A DNA stretch of 64,000 nucleotides from Bacillota bacterium (GTDB taxonomy: Bacteria; Bacillota; Clostridia; Christensenellales; UMGS416), in the NCBI GenBank assembly GCA_023398815.1, contig JAEWRW010000064.1, forward strand, positions 1 to 64,000, given 5' to 3'. Both the position numbers and the translations under genes were made by a program. Under the pieces are notes generated by a model that did not search any database, was not told the DNA's origin, and saw nothing but the letters and a program-made list of their open reading frames with translations. Numbering within the stretch: the stretch's first letter is position 1; the number at the start of each line of letters is the position of its first letter. This document shows, piece by piece, positions 60,633-64,000 of the stretch.

Positions 60633-61625
60633 ATGGAACCCCACGAACTGCAGAAACAAGCACACGCCGCGCTGTCCGCCTTCGGGCTGGACGGCGCGGT
60701 TCTTCACTTCCTGCGCCACAATGAGAACGCCGTGTACCGGGTGAAAACGCCGGCAAACGGCACTTTTGCCCTGCGGCTGCACCTGCCACGGCCCGGTGTG
60801 GGCGGCGGCATGGTGGCCCACCGACAGGACTGGATGGAGAGCGAGCTGACCTGGCTGGCAGCGCTGGCGGAGGGGAGCGACATCCCCGTGCAGCGGCCCC
60901 TCCTCACCTTGGATGGTGCCCTGCTGGCCCCATTGCCCGGCGGCGGGTGGGCATCGCTACTGGCGTGGCTGCCCGGCAAGCCGTTGGCGCAGGACGACCC
61001 GCGCGCCCAGTTCTATGCCGGGTTGGCCGGGGAGTTGGCGGCGCGGCTGCATACCTTCGTGCTGGGCTGGCCGCAGGGTACCACCCTGCCCCGCCCGGCC
61101 TACGACGGCAGCCGGGTGCACACGGCCATGACCACGCTGGAGGATGGGGTGTCCTTGGGCCTGTACGCCACCGCCGAGGTCGACCGACTGGCCGCCGGGG
61201 CGGCACGCATGGCAACTCTGTTGGATCGGGCGTGCGCCATACCCGGCTCCCACGGCCTCATCCACGCCGACTTGGGTTTGGGAAACCTGCTGGTGGAGGG
61301 TGACACACTCTCTCCTATTGACTTCGGCCTGTGCGGCCACGGCCCTTTCGCCCAGGACGTGGGCGGCATGCTTGGCGCTTTTGACACCCCGGCCCTGCGG
61401 CAGGCCACGCTGGCTGGGTACGAGAAACTGCGTCCCCTGCCCCCAGCCGATGCCGTGGAAGCCGCATTTCTGGCCGGTATCTACTACTTCATGGCCATGC
61501 ACCTGCGCAACCCCGCCGTGCAGGAGTGGTTCGGCCGCCGCCTGCCGGCTGTGCTGGCGGAGTATGTTGATCCCTTCGTGCGGGCAGAGTCCTTCTTGCC
61601 CGCACTGCTGGGGCAGCAAGGCTGA
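60633..61625 (+). CDS. Aminoglycoside-phosphotransferase-fold kinase 1
   Basis: A 330-residue APH-fold protein. ENAVYRVKTPANGTFALRLH (about 32-51) is the ATP-binding strand region, LIHADLGLGNLLV (Brenner motif with catalytic Asp, about 210-222) and SPIDFGLCG (DFG-type Asp). It may phosphorylate a small molecule such as a sugar, choline or hydroxyl-containing compound; resistance is not implied. GAGGAGG precedes the start. It is followed by a second kinase after 25 bp. Confidence 0.85.
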   Translation: MEPHELQKQAHAALSAFGLDGAVLHFLRHNENAVYRVKTPANGTFALRLHLPRPGVGGGMVAHRQDWMESELTWLAALAEGSDIPVQRPLLTLDGALLAPLPGGGWASLLAWLPGKPLAQDDPRAQFYAGLAGELAARLHTFVLGWPQGTTLPRPAYDGSRVHTAMTTLEDGVSLGLYATAEVDRLAAGAARMATLLDRACAIPGSHGLIHADLGLGNLLVEGDTLSPIDFGLCGHGPFAQDVGGMLGAFDTPALRQATLAGYEKLRPLPPADAVEAAFLAGIYYFMAMHLRNPAVQEWFGRRLPAVLAEYVDPFVRAESFLPALLGQQG

Positions 61626-61650
61626 CCAAAACGAGGAGGAGGCACCCACG

Positions 61651-62394
61651 ATGACCGAACCGAAAAAATCGCTGACACTGCTGGGCTGCGGCAACACCGC
61701 TGAGGTCTTTGCCTGGGGCGAGGGGCGGGTGCTGAAACTCTTTGTTCCCGGCTACCCCGAGGACGCGGCACGCAAGGAATACACCCTCTCCCGCCGGATG
61801 GATGAGACCGACGTGCCCCACCCCCGCTCCCATGGTTTTTTGGAGCACGAAGGTCGGTTTGGCATCGTGTACGACCGTGTGGATGGCACCCCGCTGACGG
61901 ACTGGGTGCTGCAGACCGGCGACCTCGCCGACTGCACCACGCGCATGGCCGCCCTGCACCGGCAGCTGGCGCGCTTCCCCGGCGAAGGTCTGCCCGATTA
62001 CCGCGATTTCCTGCGTTGGGGGATGGAGCAGGCCTGGCATGGTGCCATCCCTGCCGATGCCCTGGCCCTGCTGGCGGCCCTGCCCGAAGGCTCTGCCCTC
62101 TGCCACGGCGACTTCCACCCCGGCAACCTGATCGTGCACGGCGGCGACACCGTGGTCATCGACTTCATGAACCTCTGCCGGGGCCCTTGGCTCTACGACG
62201 TGGCCCGCGCGGTCTTCCTGGTGGAGGAAACGCCCCTGCCGTCGGGGGTGCCCGACCCCGTTGCCTTCCAGCAGATGCGCCGGTCGCTGACGACGGCCTA
62301 CCTCGCCCTATTGCCCATGGAGCGGGAAGCGCTGGAACCCTTCCTTACCGTCATCCGTCTGGCCCGCCGGGGGGAATGCCCAAATGAGGGCTGA
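61651..62394 (+). CDS. Aminoglycoside-phosphotransferase-fold kinase 2
   Basis: A 247-residue APH-fold kinase (TIGR02172-like). LLGCGNTAEVFAWGEGRVLKLF, YDRVDGTPLTDWVLQ, LCHGDFHPGNLIV (catalytic loop HGDFHPGN) and VVIDFMNLCRGPWLYDVAR define the family. It is only distantly related to the preceding kinase, with no strong sequence match. GAGGAGGAGG precedes the start. Both genes form an operon with the parS site at its 5' end. Confidence 0.85.
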   Translation: MTEPKKSLTLLGCGNTAEVFAWGEGRVLKLFVPGYPEDAARKEYTLSRRMDETDVPHPRSHGFLEHEGRFGIVYDRVDGTPLTDWVLQTGDLADCTTRMAALHRQLARFPGEGLPDYRDFLRWGMEQAWHGAIPADALALLAALPEGSALCHGDFHPGNLIVHGGDTVVIDFMNLCRGPWLYDVARAVFLVEETPLPSGVPDPVAFQQMRRSLTTAYLALLPMEREALEPFLTVIRLARRGECPNEG

Positions 62395-62640
62395 GCGAGC
62401 CCTTCGCGAACGCCACTGCTGCGGCGTCCGCGATCCAGACAGCTTGTTCTCACTACTAGCATCGCCCGACGTACACGCCGTCGGGCGATCTCTTGGCTTT
62501 TGGTGCTCATGCCTGCTCTTCTTAAAAGACGGTTTCGCCAGCGGGCGGGTTTTTGTCCGCCTCTTGTGCTTGGTGATCCTTCCCTTCCGCCGAATGAATC
62601 GGCGTCGGCTCTTTGCTTCTTGTTCTCATAAAGCTTTTTG
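62395..62640 (+). repeat. Composite palindromic element, copy 12 (forward, 3' cassette)
   Basis: TTCGCGAACGCC..CGGCGTCCGCGA palindrome, GCTTGTTCTCACTACTAG, 29-nt hairpin (62461-62489), then GCGGGTTTTTGTCC and CGCCGAATGAATCGGCG-type pieces to about 62600. No core hairpin. Confidence 0.5.
62461..62489 (+). terminator. 29-nt terminator-like hairpin after kinase 2
   Basis: Perfect 10-bp stem ATCGCCCGAC/GTCGGGCGAT with loop GTACACGCC, followed by CTCTTGG; 67 bp after the stop. Confidence 0.65.
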
Positions 62641-62650
62641 AACAAAATAA

Positions 62651-62678
62651 ATAGGGCTTCCACCACGGAAAGCCCTAT
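62651..62678 (-). terminator. Terminator of the DODA dioxygenase gene
   Basis: ATAGGGCTT/AAGCCCTAT with a 10-nt loop; on the minus strand followed by TATTTTGTTC, 31 bp after the stop codon at 62709. Confidence 0.7.
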
Positions 62679-62708
62679 ATGACTGTCTTTGCCCCATTTT
62701 ACGGTCGT

Positions 62709-63479
62709 TTACCCGAACCGGTACCCGGTCATGGAGAGCGACCCCAGCACCCGGCCATCGCAGAGCACTTCGGCCCGCTCGCCGGGGTTCACGGCCCCCA
62801 GCACGGCCAGCAGCGGCCAGTAATGGTCGGGGGTGGGCACGGCCAATGGATAGTCCGGGCCCAGGGCTGCCGGGTCAGCCAGGTCGTCAAAGCGACCGTC
62901 CTCCACCTTTTGGCGCACCAGCGCGTCAAACCGGTCGGCCCAGGGGAGCCCGCCTTTCCCGTTCCAATCCACCCGGCGCAGGTTGTGCACCACGTTGCCG
63001 CTGCCAAGGATCAGCACGCCCTGCTCCCGCAGGGGGGCCAGCGCCCGCCCCAGGGCAAGCATCGCCGCGCCGTCGCCGGTGCGGTCCACACTCACCTGAA
63101 ACACCGGCACATCCGCCGCCGGGAACAGCCGCCGCAGCACCGACCACGCCCCGTGGTCGAGCCCCCAGGTGTTGTCCGCCACCGCACGGTCGCCCAGCAG
63201 TGCCAGGGCCTCGCGGGCCACTCCCGGCGCGCCGGGGGCCGGGTACTGCACCCGGTAGAGTTCATCCGGGAACCCATACATATCGTAGACCATCTTGGGC
63301 TGGGGCGCGTCGGTGACGCGCGTACCCGGGGTGTACCAGTGGGCCGACACGCACAGGATGGCCCTGGGCCGCGGCAATGCGCGGCCCAAGGCCTCCCACT
63401 GGGTGGTGTATTCGTTGTCCTCGATGGCATTCATGGGCGAGCCATGGCCCAGGAACACCACTGGCATCCGTTCACTCAT
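62709..63479 (-). CDS. DODA-type extradiol aromatic ring-opening dioxygenase
   Basis: A 256-residue member of the 4,5-DOPA extradiol dioxygenase (YgiD) family. Metal ligands are His in FLGHGSPMNAIEDN, SAHWYTPG, LDHGAWSVL and GNVVHNL. Cleaves catecholic rings in plants and bacteria; the bacterial substrate is not known. Start at 63479 with GAGGAGG upstream, 29 bp from the MITE-like element, whose insertion thus forms its promoter region. Confidence 0.82.
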   Translation of the reverse strand: MSERMPVVFLGHGSPMNAIEDNEYTTQWEALGRALPRPRAILCVSAHWYTPGTRVTDAPQPKMVYDMYGFPDELYRVQYPAPGAPGVAREALALLGDRAVADNTWGLDHGAWSVLRRLFPAADVPVFQVSVDRTGDGAAMLALGRALAPLREQGVLILGSGNVVHNLRRVDWNGKGGLPWADRFDALVRQKVEDGRFDDLADPAALGPDYPLAVPTPDHYWPLLAVLGAVNPGERAEVLCDGRVLGSLSMTGYRFG

Positions 63480-63507
63480 GGCAAACGCCTCCTCGCCTTT
63501 ACGTTCA

Positions 63508-63672
63508 AGGGTGACACCGCACAAATGGAGTGGTCGGATTGCACAGAGGATTTTCTTGTCCTGCAAGGCGGAGGAAGGAGCCTATGCCGCAGAGCATAGG
63601 CGACGGACGACAACGCGGCAGGGCGAGAAAAGACCAAGCAAGACGGCCGCTGGCTTTGTGCGGTGTTGCCCT
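63508..63672 (+). mobile_element. 165-bp MITE-like element, copy 2
   Basis: Same length and orientation as copy 1. The left TIR is AGGGTGACACCGCACAAAT and the right CTTTGTGCGGTGTTGCCCT, only a few base differences from copy 1. It overlaps the stop codon (CTA, minus TAG at 63671-63673) of the leftward esterase gene. No open frame. Confidence 0.8.
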
Positions 63673-64000
63673 AGAAATTGGCCGACGGACGGGTGGCCTC
63701 TTTGGCGCCGCCGGTGGCCTCCTGCCGCAGGGCCACAAACCACTCCAGTGCCTTCTGCACCTTCATGTCCCAATACATCCAGGTGTGGGCGTGGTCGGGC
63801 GTCGGGTCCCAAATGTGGTCGTAGCCCAGCTTGTCGAGCAGCTTATGGAAACCCACGTTGTTGTCGTAGAGGAAGTCCTCAGTGCCGCAGCAGAGCATCA
63901 GTGCGGGCCTGACCGCCTGGGGGGCCACCTTGCCGGCCACGCTCACCAGGTCGTTCATGGAGCCCTTGAATTCCTTCAGGCTGCCGAAGATATCGAGCAT
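63671..64000 (-). CDS. Esterase (tributyrin/feruloyl esterase-like), C-terminal part, truncated at window edge
   Basis: The 5' end is outside the window; 109 residues are seen. LMLCCGTEDFLYDNNVGFHKLLDKLGY and PDHAHTWMYWDMKVQKALEWF are the C-terminal half of the esterase-D/EstA alpha/beta-hydrolase family, with the catalytic Asp (GTEDFLY) and His (AHTW) visible and the nucleophilic Ser beyond the window. The final codon and stop (TAG) lie at or in the end of a 165-bp MITE-like element, so the original C-terminus may have been replaced. Confidence 0.78.
   Translation of the reverse strand: MLDIFGSLKEFKGSMNDLVSVAGKVAPQAVRPALMLCCGTEDFLYDNNVGFHKLLDKLGYDHIWDPTPDHAHTWMYWDMKVQKALEWFVALRQEATGGAKEATRPSANF

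Overview
The window is GC-rich chromosomal DNA (locally AT-rich in a few genes) from a member of the Bacillota, most likely an anaerobic gut-type clostridium. The evidence is strong GGAGG ribosome binding sites, TTG and GTG starts, and the parA-parB-rsmG-noc set with parS sites. A rapZ-yvcK pair, a butyrate kinase, a 2-oxoacid:ferredoxin oxidoreductase and a YbgC-type thioesterase fit the same picture. No phage, plasmid, transposase, integrase or CRISPR gene was found. The segment near 50-61 kb is close to a replication origin (mnmG, noc, rsmG, parB, parA, two good parS sites), but dnaA, rnpA and an oriC are not in view.

Layout. 1-13 kb: a solute-binding protein, a 3' tRNA half, two paralogous membrane-anchored proteins, galK with a coupled amidohydrolase, AT-richer accessory genes, a frameshifted lipoprotein and a GH63-like glycosidase. 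13-25 kb: the ferredoxin oxidoreductase with an in-frame Cys-rich N-terminal extension, a zincin-like membrane protein, butyrate kinase, duplicated 29-residue membrane microproteins, a thioesterase, a TetR/DUF998 operon with a double operator, a Cu/Zn SOD-like protein and a tandem palindrome array. 25-35 kb: murB, a PHP phosphoesterase, small genes, a DUF4405-like membrane protein, rapZ-yvcK. 35-48 kb: an L,D-transpeptidase, two metallo-beta-lactamase-fold proteins, an RNA methyltransferase, a four-gene coupled operon with two uracil-DNA-glycosylase-like proteins, an SDR. 48-64 kb: a large secreted FN3 protein, mnmG, a NUDIX protein, radC, a small ferredoxin, the chromosome segregation cluster, two aminoglycoside-phosphotransferase-fold kinases, a DODA dioxygenase and the end of an esterase gene.

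The most striking content is between the genes. About one tenth of the window is occupied by interspersed composite palindromic elements. They share short fixed linkers and fixed geometry, while their hairpin stems differ between copies and still pair. One module is exactly 94 nt in two places (15943-16036 and 52353-52446) with every stem position respected but different stem sequence. A 159-165 nt nested hairpin recurs at least seven times (six near full length, one interrupted), and a 29-nt terminator hairpin lies about 65-110 nt after the stop codon of six genes. A separate family forms a 144-bp tandem array at 24.3-25.1 kb. Two exact-length 165-bp MITE-like elements also occur. The structured, covarying interspersed elements are the best candidate for an undescribed system here. 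I do not recognise them as a named family, and I see no associated protein in the window.

Limits: all calls come from reading the sequence. Family names rest on motif recognition, not on searches, and start sites were chosen by ribosome binding site.
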